Source: Aselliscus stoliczkanus (Eukaryota > Chordata > Mammalia > Chiroptera > Hipposideridae). Taken from it: 64,000 nt of DNA. Below, piece after piece: positions 22,441 to 35,308 of this stretch (its first letter is position 1; the number at the start of each line of letters is the position of its first letter). The notes below the pieces were generated by a model. That model did no database searches. It was not told the origin of the DNA and saw nothing but the letters and a program-made list of their open reading frames with translations. The translations under genes and the position numbers were made by a program. The DNA is taken from positions 105,863,921-105,927,920 of the forward strand of contig CM066733.1 in assembly GCA_033961575.1 (NCBI GenBank). Reading direction: 5' to 3'.

Positions 22441-23395
22441 GATGATAGAATGAGACTAGCTGCTCATTATGTGAGTGTCATGGTAAACAAAAGAGGGGAA
22501 AAAATGGAGTAGCAGCTTTAGCAAAAAGAAAATTGATTCCTAATTGTTTCTAAAGTTTATTTTCAGGTCTATTACATAATATACTCGTATGTGTTTTAGA
22601 TATATAACATATATAGAGCATTAGACTTATAATAAGATGGGTTATGTGCAACTTTTAATAAAAGGAAGCATGGCAGAGTTTCATGGCAAAAGCATGAAAC
22701 CTATGAAACATATTGTTGAATTATACTATTCATTCCATTTATCATTTACACCCAATACTGGGTTGAAAGAAGCTTTCATATGCAACTCTGTAAGAGTGAC
22801 GTTCAGGCGTTTGTAGAACAAAAACAACAAAAACCCTGCATTTTTTGACCAGGGTATTATTATTATTATTATTATTTTTTTTTTTTTTTCCTTCTTTGCC
22901 GAATGAAGTTTCCACAGCTTGAGGAAAGAGAGTTGTGTTTTGGTTAACTCTTTTGGGAAGACAAAAAGGGGTGTTAATGAGAATTCTTTGAGTCTACAAA
23001 GGCTTTGTAATATATACTACAAATAAAGAGAAGGCAGACAATCCAGGGAATGCACTGATTAAACTGCATGTTGAGGAGGAGTGCCTGAGAAGTTTGAGAT
23101 GGCCAGAAATAGAACTGTTTCTCAAACTTTCTAGGCAGACCAGGTGCCACCCATTTCAGGACTAGGTTTTCTCTGTGCACAGCTGGTTGTGGGTGGAACA
23201 GTTGTACCCACCCAAGCTTTGAATTGAAAACCAATTTTTCTGAAATTGCCTTAGTTAGAAAGTATTCTCTTCCTCCCTTCACCCACCAGTTAGCCATGAG
23301 CACTGGATGTTTTCAGTTTGGGGGACAACTGAGGGCAGCGAAGGTACTCTGCCATTCCTTTCTACCTGATCCATCACCACATTTATAGTAATTTA
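22441..23395. other. Unassigned interval with a short ATT/T tract
   Basis: (ATT)n followed by T17 lies at about 22855-22889. The 109-residue minus-strand frame at 22974-23303 has no recognisable domain. Nothing else supported. Confidence 0.3.
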
Positions 23396-23510
23396 TACTT
23401 CATTAAACACATTTATTTAACCCTGGCAGTAGGAATTTTAATCTCTGTATTACAGAGCAAGGAGGACACAGTGGCTCAAAGATGTTGAATGAGTTATCCT
23501 AACTGCTGAG
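23396..23510 (-). repeat. MIR fragment (probable)
   Basis: Plus strand reads as antisense MIR: 'atttatttaaccctggcagt', then 'tctctgtattacagagcaag' and 'tggctcaaagatgttgaatg'. Weak but ordered match. Confidence 0.45.
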
Positions 23511-26500
23511 AGGTGATGAGAGAACTCAGCCTACAGGGAAGATTTGACTCTTTTAGTCTTTCATTTAAGGAGAGTGTAATGGGAATTATTTGGTTCCTTC
23601 TTATATCTCCCTTTTTAATCCTTCTACTCAGGAAAGAACATGATATTCTGGCCAAAGCACTGGTTCATATACAATCAGTAAGGTCTCTATGGCCTATGGG
23701 TGAAAACAAGAGATCCACTTTCCTCTTTGATACCCATGTTCCCAGGAGATGGGTCTCTTTTGTCGTCATTTCTTATTATATGCACATCAGGGTGAGTGGG
23801 GCAGGCTAGTCCTTCCCACCCTCCACTACAAAGGCTGTGTGTAAGATGGCTGAAGATGTGGGTTGTGGACCTTATATCACCTGGATCCAAATCCCAAATC
23901 TTCCCTTGCTCTTCTACAGTTCCTCTGCTCTTGTCTTCTAAATGGCTGTAGAAAAATCCAGATGTGAGCTATAATGAGATCTTTTCTTTATATTACTTTT
24001 CATGTAAAAAGTTCATCCTTTCCAATAATCAATATATGGATTAACACTGGTTTCCATGGCTGTTGGCATCTCAGGCAGTAAAACCAGGTCGTGGAGGCAT
24101 CCTGGAGGGAAAAAAAATGGAAGCTTTTCAATGTGGAAGTATGGACAGTGCTGCTTTCTATCATTTGATTTTACTGCCTCCTGACAAAAACTTTTGTTTA
24201 CTTGCTATTTATTGCCACTAAGGTGATTATTGTCATAAAAGCAAGATCTGGGAATATTATAATTTTAAGTGCTTTGTACTAAGAGGTAGAAAGACTTTGA
24301 AAATAGGTTTCGTGTAAAGTTTTGCCATTTATCTTGTGGCAGAATATCTGAAACAGTTGTTGGAATTTAAAAGTTATATGTTCTTATTTTATTTTATGAA
24401 AAGATTAATATTTTAAATATTTTGTGAGGGAAATGGTTCTCAACAGTATGCTATCTAGAAGATGTATTTTAAAAATTATGAAATCTTTCACTCTTGAAAT
24501 AACGGTGACATTTAAACAATAAGGATGAAAGTAAAATACTATTTAAAACAAAACAAAACAAAAAATTCACTAAAGAGAGAGGATTTCAAAAATGAATGTT
24601 TGGAAACGTTTCCACTGCTGTGTAATTTTATTGTTGAAAATAATATGTCTCCTATAAAAACTCTTGTTCTCACAAAACTGGGAAAATGATTTTTCTAACC
24701 TGTTAAAAAAAATCTTCCAAATGAAGTTACTCAGTGAATTTTGAACTCATTTGTTTAAAAAAAGAAAAAAAAATCAGAAAAAATCATCACATTACAATTT
24801 GTTTATAGGAATAACTGATTAATATAAGGAGGGAAGATGGAAATTTGCTATCTGAATTTTGGAAAAAAAAATTGTATAGTTAGTAAATGGAACTGAAAAA
24901 TGAGTTTTATGATTTAGTAAGCATAACTAGTGATATACTTCTATTTGAACTATGTGTACCTTTAGCTAGCTTTTAATGATGATAGTAAAAAGCAAAACAA
25001 AACAAAACAAAAAAACCTGTTTTCAAATATAATGGACTTAAAACCAGGCCTTCAAATAGATGAATCACAAAATTTAAGCCAAATTTTTAAAAAAATACTA
25101 AAACATCATTTACCATATTTATTATAGACAATATTGTAGAAAAAGCAAAAAACTTTGTCCCAGTAATTTAAAAAGATTTAAAATTACATTTTATTTAATC
25201 TTCATGTCCTGCTTTTAAATACTTTACTAGTGTGCTATGAAGAAGTAGATCTAAGCATATTGAGGGTAAATGCTTAAAACCTTTTTATTATTGGGCATAC
25301 CTAACCAGAAATCTTGCTTTATTCTTCTAAAAACGAAACCAGAGGGGCTTTGGTAGTGTTGAGGATATATTCCTGAAAATAGGAGCTCAGATAATTTCTC
25401 TACAGAATTATTACAGTGCAGCCCTGCTGAGTCTTGCTCCCAGAAGCTAAAGTTGGTGATCACTATTATCTTCTCTTCAAATCCCTGATATTGCGATGCA
25501 GCTCCAACCACACTTCAGCTACTGCTGGTGCATTTGCTGGTGACCAGTTGCTATAATTATACAGTGCCCTTGGTAGTGTTACACTTCCTCCAATTTCTAA
25601 ATGCCTTTTGATCATCACTACCTGTTTCTTTGGTCATTCTCTTGAAGATTTGTCCAGCAGTATTACTTAGATGCCCTTCAACAGCCTTCTTTAGTCAAAA
25701 TTATTTGCTAGGAAACTATATAAAAGACAGGAATAGGCACAGCAGCAGAGAACCAAGGTAGGTTGTAAAACTCACTCAATTTAAGATAAGCTCTAGTGAA
25801 CTCACTCACTGAGTCTGTAGCTCAAGAGAGCATAGAACAATTCTGTCACTCTAGTTCTCAATAACTATAAAACCCTTTGTATTAACAGGTATTCAAACTG
25901 AAGAAAGTCAGTTGAACTGACCCAGACTGCTACTAAATTGCACTGTTCTTATAAAATCCCCTGACTAATCTCTACTTCCTGTCCACCCAGAACAGGGGAC
26001 CAAACTTCTTGCAATCAGTAGGGAAACTCTGGGTGCAGACACCTTAACTAAACAGCTGGTCTCTCTAGTGTGGGCACCATTTCACATATCACAGGGTTTT
26101 TTTTTGGTTTTGTTTTTTTTGTTTTAATGCATTCCTGCACTCGCAGCTCAAGACTAGCTGTTGAGTAGAGCTTCAAGAGATACTTGTTAAACTGTGGGTT
26201 GAAATTGGCTGATGAAATGGAGCAATAAAGTTTATAATGCAAGATTGCAAATATTGACTTCAAAATAATTTAACATCATTTTTAGTTTTAAATATGAATG
26301 TATTTGATACTTCTATAAAATATACATTTTAAAAGCCCATATTAAATTATTCTGTGAAAACATAATTCATAGGGAGTTGGGAAAAAAAATTAAAAATCTA
26401 CTTCAATTTCTTATCTCAGTGCTTTTAAGAGGCCTTAACCTCACTCTTTCCCTATTGATGCTGAAGACAGCTCTCCTAACGTCAGTGCACTTTGAGCAAA

Positions 26501-26954
26501 ACTATCTAAATTCTGCCGCAATTTACTGACGTCTCTGGAGGCAAAGGCATTTAAGTCTGTCCCTCCTCTTGACTCCACACTTCTCCCCCTCTCCTTTCCC
26601 ATTAGCGCTCAGCTACTTGGAGGGCTATTTTTCCCTTCTAGCTCCTGCTGAAAATGCAAACAATTACATAAACATTTACTAAAAGGGACAACAGTGGTCA
26701 TTAAATACAAACCCCAAAGTATTAAAATTGGAGTTCCCCTGAGAATGCAGTTAGGAGAAGTCATGATAAATGAAGTTTTGGACTAATATCTCTTCCTTGG
26801 CTCTCCCCAGTAAATCTTGGTTTTAAGCACTAGGTTGAGAGGGCTAGTTTATAGAAATCCAAACAACTAAACTGACTATCTCTTTTGGAGGGTTAGTGCT
26901 TTAATTTTGTACTCTTTGTTGCTTATTCTCCCATTTAAAAAAAAAAAAAGTCTG
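23511..26954. other. Long unassigned, mostly AT-rich interval
   Basis: No gene is supported. AAAAC-rich simple sequence occurs near 24545 and 24994. Bases 26430-26700 are less AT-rich and contain two tgacgt/aacgtcagt-like (CRE-type) hexamers, discussed as a finding. The short ORFs look like chance. Confidence 0.35.
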
Positions 26955-27075
26955 GGTGGGGAACACACAGTGCAATATATGGATGATATATTATAAACTT
27001 TACACTTGAAACCTATATAGTTTTCCTAACCAATGTCACCCCAATACGTTTAATAAAAATTAAAAAAAAAAAAGA
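26955..27075 (+). mobile_element. 5'-truncated LINE-1 tail
   Basis: An L1 3' end of about 110 bp: gaacacacagtgcaatatat, acttgaaacctatatagttt, ccaatgtcaccccaatacgt, then A tail. The same tail occurs at 57171-57295. No clear target duplication. Confidence 0.8.
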
Positions 27076-29689
27076 AAGGTAGGGGGATTATCTTCCCTCC
27101 CAACTGTGTCTCTCAAGAGAGAACCAGGTTGAAGGAATGATAAACAAACAGCACATGGTACCTTTAAGTACATTCCCTTTATAGCAGAATACTCATATTT
27201 TTTAAAGAATATTATTTTCCATCAAATAATATTATTGTCTAGACCATTTTCTCTGATTATTTTCAGTTTCTATAGCTAATCCTGGGTTTCATGTAACGAA
27301 GGGTGAGAATTGACATATTTTTAGTTAGTAGTCTAAACATGTCAATTTCTGTGAGGTTCAGGGGACCAAGGTATTCATTATGCTTATTGGGAGGGGAAAT
27401 GGTGCTGATACCAGATTTCAGGTGCTTACAGGAAAAAGGCTGCTTCAGTCATGCACGCACAGGCCAAGCACTGTGAGTCCGTGAGGCCAAAATGCACTAG
27501 AAAGATTGGATAGCGTTTTTATTAAAAGCAACAGAAAGAAAACATGCAAATTATGATATACTCAATAAGCCTTTTTTTTTTCTCCTCATAAAAGGATGGA
27601 AACTGAGAATATGTTAGTGGTTCAGTCTACAGACAACTTAAAAATACTGGGTTGTCAAAAAAGTCATGATGCACTTTTGCAATGAAAAACAGAAAAAATA
27701 TGTCATAAATTGCAGGAGTTAGGTTCCTTTGAACTCTTATCTGATAATATATATTTCCCAGTATTCCCTTGGTTTCTCTCTGTCTTCCTTTTCTCTCTCT
27801 GTGAAGCACCATGATTTTTATGGTTACTTTGCAAAAACTGATTTGATAGGCTCTCTTCAAAGTACATTCTACTACCTCAGAAGAACATGAAGTGAGGGTT
27901 CATAATAATAATAATTTAAAAAAATTAGTACTCAATTTGAGAGAGTCCATGGATGATTTCTGAGGAAAGTAAAATCTTTGGAAATTGGGAGAATCATTTT
28001 TATTTGGCTTAATTAAGATAGCACTTACTATTTATGGTTCATTCACATAGTGGTAAAAGATAAACATTAGCCTTCATTTCTTCTTTTAGAATATGAGTAA
28101 GACATGACTGCTAACATCCCTGTATCAGTACCTCACTTAGTCCCCCATCGTCTAATAAGGGATATACCAGAGGAGCATGCTTGTTTAAATGTGTTTATCT
28201 AATTAGTGATAGGAAATTCCAAATAGATATTTCAGTCCTTGAGTGTTGAATACTACATTGTTTATCTGCTTTACTGGAAGTGCATACAATACACAGTAGC
28301 AACATGAAGTTTTTTCAAAGCTGCAATTATATATATATCTAGTGAAATGAGGCTCTTCAGAGGATCTTCACACAAATTTCAACAAACTGCTGCCCTTACG
28401 CCAATTGCTCTCTTTCTTGCACTTGCAGAATCGCAGCTGGGTCTCCTTATGAAAAGAGAGCACATAATAATTGCACTAGATATGCATTAAATTACTTTGC
28501 AAAATGATAGTGGCATTCATTATAAATCCTGTGTTTGAGGAGTTTAATCAGCTATTTAAATTTTCATCAGGATGCAAGGCGACATGCAAGTTCTTAGCCC
28601 AAGGCATTCTATTTATCACACACATATTTGTTGATTAAGAAAAGCACAGGCCCCTACACTTTCCTAGAGTTTCAGAGGCACACAGCATTTCTCAGGCGCA
28701 ATAAATAAAAACATGAAATTAAAAAAAAAAATCAACTTGAATTTTGATACATTGTTTAGTTGGCACCTATGTTTCCTATGAATAATATGCCACTTCACAG
28801 TGATTTAATGTTACTATTCCTAAGGAAATCAAGTTTAGAAAAGTGGAATTAAGGAACAGAGAAAATACTAGTAATTGTATTTTTGAAGAACCAAGCTCAT
28901 ACATGTAACGCACACTATTTGCTGATTATATCACACGGTTTTATTTTAGTTTCTTCTATGTTAAATATTTTGTACACCAGAGTACTTATACCAAGATGAA
29001 AAGGAGTGGAGTATTTGAGGTTTTAGTATCTTATTTTCTCATTTCTTTTCACATTTACCTGACTTGACTTACATTCAGGTATTGATTAGTTTCAAAAAAC
29101 AGAGTTAGTACATGCTCTGTCTGCTGGGATCTAGGGAAGGGATCAAGGGGAAAGTGACTTGTAGCCTCCATCACAGCAAGTGCTCCATTTATGGAGCCCT
29201 GGGTGTCATGCAAGTGCTGGGAGGAAGATGAGGAGGGAGGGAAGGATGGAAGGAAACCAAGGTCACTTTAACTGGCTGGGGCTGGCTGGTTCCTAGATAA
29301 CTGGATAAGATCTTTAAAACTTTTCCAGAATCATTTATTATTCTGAGGTGAGGGCCAGGAATGGTTATTTAAAAAAAATATAAATGTGGCTGCCCAATAG
29401 AAAATGAGAAAAAGCAACGTATTTTGATATTGTGATTTTGCTCTTTGTATAAGAGTTCGTAATATAGGAAATGTTAATATTCTCAGCTTATTACACCTCT
29501 AATATCTAACAATTACTCTGACAGGTATAAAATGATAAAGTTGAAAAAGACAGTAGGAAATTATTTAGGTGAATTTTTCTTTCCCTGTGTAAGAGATGGT
29601 TTAACTATAAATGTGCGTTCTCAAGAAATTCATGTGGTATTTTGTCATGTGGTATTTTGTATTTTATTATATCCACCAGAATTTAAGTC
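27076..29689. other. Unassigned interval, includes a possible conserved block
   Basis: No gene or secure repeat. Bases 27645-27685 begin gggttgtcaaaaaagtcatg, like one end of a mariner-derived miniature element, but no matching second end was found. Bases 28380-28720 look compositionally like conserved developmental non-coding DNA (see findings). Confidence 0.3.
29631..29660. repeat. 15-bp perfect tandem duplication
   Basis: catgtggtattttgt occurs twice back to back. Confidence 0.95.
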
Positions 29690-29840
29690 CAACTTAAAAA
29701 ATGAAAAGTACTCTTCTATTTTGTCACTGTACTTACTTCTATAACCTGGAATGGTGTCTGGAACATATAGGCATAAACAAGTATTTCTTGAATGAGAGGT
29801 GAATGAATGAATGGATGAATGGATGAATGAAGGAATGTGT
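29690..29840 (+). mobile_element. LINE-2 3' end
   Basis: Ordered match to the L2 3' terminus: ataacctggaatggtgtctg, acatataggcataaacaagt, then the terminal (TGAA)n-like repeat atgaatgaatggatgaatgg. Confidence 0.75.
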
Positions 29841-30020
29841 GCTTAGGAGACTGATGGAATGAAATGAGGCAAATAGCTTTTTTGCCAGGAAGCACATTGC
29901 ATTCACAGGGACTTTCCCCCAGTAGAGCTAAGCTACTGAATTCAATTGCTAGAGCTACTGTTGCTAAGTGAGAGATTTCAGTGAAGATGACAGAGCTTAT
30001 TCAGTTTATGTAGGTACGTG

Positions 30021-30021
<1 letters not shown>

Positions 30022-30086
<65 letters not shown>
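30022..30086. repeat. (TC)n microsatellite
   Basis: About 32 TC units with one TTTC interruption. Confidence 0.97.
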
Positions 30087-30279
30087 AATCTCCTTTGAAG
30101 ATGTCACTACTAACAGGAATGGATATCTATATAATTAAAAGGAGGTTTAAAAAATATTGACAGTGAATACATTTTTCCATTATTCATGATAAAAACTTGC
30201 CCTTGTTTTCTGAATAAAAGTTTTTTTTGGCTACAAATTGTCTCTAATACTGAGTGTTACTTAAAGCCTTGACTCCAAA

Positions 30280-30440
30280 AGTCTGAAATTCTGGTTGACC
30301 TGCCATTGCTAACCAGGCCTATGACCCCAGGCAATTAACCAAGTTTGTTTCACAAGGTCTGATTTCTCTATCTAAGGACTGGAAGTTATGGTGTTCTGGG
30401 AGAGCTCCCAGGTTCCTTCCAGCATAATAGCCTGTGAATT
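30280..30440 (+). repeat. MIR fragment (possible)
   Basis: Loose match: tctgaaattctggttgacct, cctatgaccccaggcaatta, gatttctctatctaaggact, in MIR order. Low certainty. Confidence 0.4.
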
Positions 30441-30810
30441 TACATGCTAAGATCTATCTCGACTGCTGCTTGTAGCCTAGAGTGTGTGGCTATAGAACAC
30501 TTCAGTGCATTTTAGAAGTGTGTGTCCTGCTTCCCTTTGCTTAGTGACTTTCCATCACCATGCCTCTGTTCCCCTCCACTGGGGAACTGAGTTGGGTAGA
30601 GCTTTGATATTCATGAGCAGTGTGTAAGGCATGTATACCTCAATCGCTGAGGCCAGCTGGTGAAGCAACTGTGGGACCTGGTGACTGTCTTTCCATCCAG
30701 GGCTAATAGGACTCATAATTCAGTCACGACAGCACCTGGGAAGTTGCCAATAAGATACGTCTAAATTTGTATCTCAAAGCTTCATGAAACATGAGTTCCT
30801 TTTTTTCCTG
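30441..30810. other. Unassigned interval
   Basis: Nothing recognised. Confidence 0.3.
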
Positions 30811-30825
30811 CCCCCCCCCCCCCCC
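30811..30825. repeat. Poly-C run (15 C)
   Basis: Fifteen uninterrupted C followed by (GT)n. Long C homopolymers are uncommon in mammalian DNA and error-prone in assemblies. Confidence 0.9.
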
Positions 30826-31309
30826 GTGTGTGTGAGGGTACTTGTTGAATCAATATGTATATGAGCTTCTACCGGCACAAAAGAAGATATTATCCTGAGA
30901 TGGAAAAATATCAATTCTTTCATAAACACAAACATTCTTATAAGCAAAAGAAGAATAATACTTTTCAGGACCACAATAGTACCAATTAGTTCACAAAGCG
31001 TTTCACTAGTTGGCTGGGAAAAGATTAACTCAAGCATCTAGTCTATTCTCGAGGGCAATGAGAAGTTTGGGCTATTCTCAGTGTCTCTAATCCTACTATC
31101 TGCTTCTATATACTTGAGGATAATCTAATGGCTCTGCTACCACAATTTTCCCTGATTTTGTGCCTCATTTCCTTTTTCTTCTTTGCATTCATTTCATTTA
31201 ATCATATATTTTAAAGAATCTTAACATTTTTCTTTTCAATGTATTTAATCCATTTTATTAGTACTATTCAAAAGATGATTATTTAAATTCTACTTATTTA
31301 ATTTTAAGT

Positions 31310-31312
<3 letters not shown>

Positions 31313-31358
<46 letters not shown>
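31313..31358. repeat. (TC)n microsatellite
   Basis: About 22 TC units, 1.2 kb from the similar tract at 30022-30086 and in the same orientation. Confidence 0.96.
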
Positions 31359-31360
<2 letters not shown>

Positions 31361-34300
31361 GCATGCCTCCCTTTCTCATGATATTGAGGAGTGTGATATT
31401 CCCCTGGCAAGGATTTAAAGTTGATCTGGTTAATCTGAACAGCTGTTTATCTGATATTTGGAGGCTCGCTGAAGCAATATCCGGTTTTCAAGGTAAATAA
31501 ATTTACCCCTTTCTCTCAACATTGTTGGACATTTCAAGCTTTCAAAGTCAATGTCTTTGCCAGCTCTTCCCATCCTGTTTTATAAATTCACCATCATCTG
31601 CAAACCTTTACCGATACCCAGTGTGCCAGGCTCCTAGGAAATAAAGGACAGAGAAATTTAAAATATTGTCTCAGACTTCAGGGGAGAGGAAGATCATAAA
31701 CATAAATATATTTTGAAAACCATATATTAGTAGCGTATTGTTAATGTCAAATAAGTGAGGGAAACAGTAATTACTACAAGAGTGTGGACGTTGGAGCTGG
31801 GCATATGGGAAGCTCCACAGAGAAGGAGGGCAATGGTCTTCCAGGCTTCAATCTCATATTTTGAGACCCAGTTGTATGTGGAAGTGATACTATGAAAGGA
31901 TGTACAGATGGACTTCACAAATGACAAGAATCTCCTGAAATTACACGGGAGTCAGCTTTCAATGGGTTAAGGACCACTTTTCTCTTGTTTGTGGCTGGGG
32001 CTCCTGGTTCCCATTGTAGGATGACGTCTGCCCGAGGCCTTTGGCTAACATGGTTCTTAGGGTGTTCACCTCCACTCTGACCTCAGCACCTCACCCATTG
32101 TCTGAGTTCCTGTTTTGTGAATCTGTGAGGAAATTTTTGCTTTATGCCTCAAGTTCCCTGTAATGGAGCTTCCACTGGACTTCTGTGGGTGAGTCCCTAC
32201 CTACTACCTCACTCCCCCTCCACACCTCCCAAACAATGAATTTTCTGTTCTTGAGCCAACTTCTCAGAGCTGGTTTTCCAATGTTTGTTGTCAGATTTCC
32301 AAATGCTAACCACCTGTTTCCCTGCTCTTTTGTCTGTTGCCACACACCCTGGCTTGAATGGATGCCTTAAATTTCAATAAAGGTATAAAACCTTTGACTG
32401 ACATGTTTTGGTCCTACCTGTGCTTTTCCCTGATTAACTCATCTTGAAATTTCATATCTGCTCATGGACCCATGCTTTAGTTCACTAATGCTCTCATTCC
32501 CTGCCATTGTTGTCCATCCTTGTAGGACCCAATATTTGTCTAACTCTGGACAGGAATTATGTATAATCCTGACTTTTTTTTTTTTAATAACTCTCAGATT
32601 GAACAAAGTCTTGATAGTAGTATAAAACCTAATACAAACTGAGGGGGTAGTAGGAGCCATATTGAGAAATATGGAAAACATCCTAGTAAGAGGTAAATGA
32701 AGAAATTGAAGCAAAATTAAAGAAGTAGGAATCTTATAGCATGTTTAGGGAGGAGGAAGTAGTATACAAAATCATAAATGTAATTTTTGTCATGGTTTGA
32801 TTGAAATAAAGAGTTGATTTTTAAAATAAAATCTTCTGAAATAGAGCTTCTAGAATTTAAAAACTTTGCAAAATCTTTAGAAATCCTGGCAATATTGGTT
32901 CCTCAGAGTCAATACTTAAAGCTTTTATTGAGTTTCTATTTGTAGATTATTCAAAATTAGGTATATCTTTGATGCAAGTACAATCTTTATGGTGCTTTGC
33001 ATTGAATTATTCTTGCACTGTTTTCACCATGACATTGTAATATTTTGGAGCCACTATATGGTGATTGAATGCCAAGATGCCAAACTAAATCTTGTTTCTT
33101 AAAATAATACCCATTGCTAATAAGCTATAATTGTGATACCAGTAATTTTGTATAGTGCTTTAAAATATTATCACAAAGAACCCATTTTATTTGGCAGTTT
33201 TATATTTCTAAATGTAGTTTTGTTATTTAAAATATGAATATTTCAATTTTGAGCTACCCTGCCATGTGATGTTCTCATTTCATGAAATTATTATTAACAG
33301 CACAAGCCTTGACTTTTAATTTAGGGTGGGTGTAGCTTGTAATTTTTAAAGTACTTTTATGACTAGAAGCCATTTTTCAGTGATAATTAAAATTATATTA
33401 AGTGCATCTTGTAAAATGTAACACCATAAACTGTTACAGTGGTGCTAATCTGATAAATCTCAAAAGCAATGAATGTCATTAGCACTTTAAACACATGGAA
33501 AACAAACATAAAGAAAGATGCAGAAGCAAACATAATGGTAGTTCTTAAAGTTTGAAATGCTTAACAGTAATGCTGATTTGTAAGCTTAGTATCTTCTGAG
33601 ACTCTTGCAAAGGGCTTAGAGGTTCCAAACAATGACTTATTTCATTAGAAGAGGGAGAATACCAAGATCTTTTTCACTAAAACATTTGCCTTTAAAGAAA
33701 AATAAAGTCATAAATTGGTAAACTGAGCATTTACCTGCATGTAAAGAAGGGCAGAAAAAAATTGAGGTGTGAGGGGACACAGTAAATCTTTAATAAATGC
33801 CTATGAATTATGTGAGCCTACAACTCATGCTTCAGACTTTCTCTAAGCTTCCCTAAGAATTCCATTGCAGATCCAGCTTGGATAGTATAGTCCAAAGAAT
33901 GTGTGAAACATGGAGACAACACTAAAGTCCTTTGAAGTCAATATTCTCCTTTGAAGAGGGAGAACTAAGGCACCACAGGGAGCATAGCAGCATAGATCAG
34001 AACTACAGAAGTGTATCCTAAAATAGTCCACTTCTCCCTGGGGCCAGGAACAAGGTCCAGCCCCCCAAAAGATCATGTGTCTGACAAGCTTATGTTCACC
34101 AAATTGGGCCTGAGAAAGCATTGGACATGCAGGTTATAGGGCTTTCTACACAAAATAATATTTTTTTCTTCTAAAAGTAAAATGTGAGATAATTTTTATA
34201 TCTTCACCCTTTCACACATAACACTGAAAAAGAATCAGTCATAATTTTGAAGTCTGCTTAAAGCTAGGGAAAGAACAAATGCTTCCATTTGAGAAAAATT

Positions 34301-34709
34301 CTGTTAAATTTTATCTTATTAATGTACAGTAACATATGTATAATGTAAAAATATGTATAATATCAAAAATACCATAACAGATTTTTCAGTTGCAATTTCA
34401 AATTTAGTGTGTTCTCAATACAGTTATTCTCCTTTGAAAATTTGCTTCAAAAAAGTACTTATTCAACATGGAGATTTTCAGTTTTAGTAGTTGTGGGTTT
34501 TGAAGCAATTTTGGGTTTCGGGGTTGAGGCTTGGGAGAGGACAGAAGCCCAAGGAAGTGTAAGGGAGGACACTCCTGTTGCTCCTCCCCAATATTATAGT
34601 ATAGTGTCCCAGGTTGTGAATAAGAAGAAAACAATGGTAACTCTTAGACATCTTAGAATTGTCCACAGTACATTAACCATGAAAGATAAATCATCATCAT
34701 TCTGTGCTA
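31359..34709. other. Long unassigned interval
   Basis: No recognised gene. Bases 31720-32400 are of more even base composition and contain an AATAAA near 32379, but no family match. Bases 32900-33560 are AT-rich with homeodomain-like TAATTA/TAAT words. Chance ORFs only. Confidence 0.3.
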
Positions 34710-34922
34710 ATGTCTTAGTCTGCTCAGCTGTTATCACAAAATACTATAGATTGAGTGGCTTAAACAGCAGATGTTTAGTTCTCATGGTTCTGGAAGTTGG
34801 GAAGTCCAAGATCAAAGTGCTGGCTAAGTAGGTTCCTGGTGAAGGCTTTCTTTTTGGCTTGCAGATGGCCATTCTTGCTGTATCTTCTCCTGGCAAATGG
34901 AGAGAAAGAGAGGGAGAGAGGA

Positions 34923-34991
<69 letters not shown>

Positions 34992-35063
34992 AGGAGAGAG
35001 GAGAGAGGGGGAGAGAGAAAGGGGGGAGGGGGTCAAGGGAGAGAGGGGGAGGGAGAGAGGGAG

Positions 35064-35117
<54 letters not shown>

Positions 35118-35265
35118 CTTTTCTTCAAGGACACTAATCCCATCATGTGAGCACCACCATCATGGCTTAATTAGACCTATCTTCAAATCACATCACGTTG
35201 GAAAGTAGAGCTTCAAAATATGAATTTGTGAGAAGGGAAAACAATTCAGCCCATAGCAAACAGTG
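34710..35265 (-). mobile_element. MLT1-type (ERVL-MaLR) solo LTR with purine expansion
   Basis: Plus strand is the reverse complement of an MLT1A-like LTR: gtcttagtctgctcagctgt, acaaaatactatagattgag, ttctggaagttgggaagtcc, ggacactaatcccatcatgt and finally cagcccatagcaa. A purine tract of about 220 bp replaces the short gag-rich part. No internal retroviral sequence is next to it. Confidence 0.87.
34899..35117. repeat. (GA)n / polypurine tract
   Basis: About 220 bp almost entirely A and G on the plus strand, with only three C and one T. It produces overlapping Arg-Glu repeat frames on plus and Leu-Ser frames on minus, none of them a gene. Such tracts can form triplex (H-)DNA. Confidence 0.97.
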
Positions 35266-35283
35266 TAAATTTATTTCCTGTTT

Positions 35284-35308
35284 TTATTTATTTATTTATT
35301 TATTTTTT
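35284..35308. repeat. (TTTA)n microsatellite
   Basis: Short TTTA repeat just past the LTR end. Confidence 0.85.

Noticed and set aside
34409..34831. 140-residue plus-strand open frame
   Set aside because: Its C-terminal third is MLT1 LTR sequence and the rest has no recognisable motif or splice signals.
34797..35208. Arg-Glu and Leu-Ser repeat proteins
   Set aside because: They are translations of the GA/TC simple repeat in three frames.
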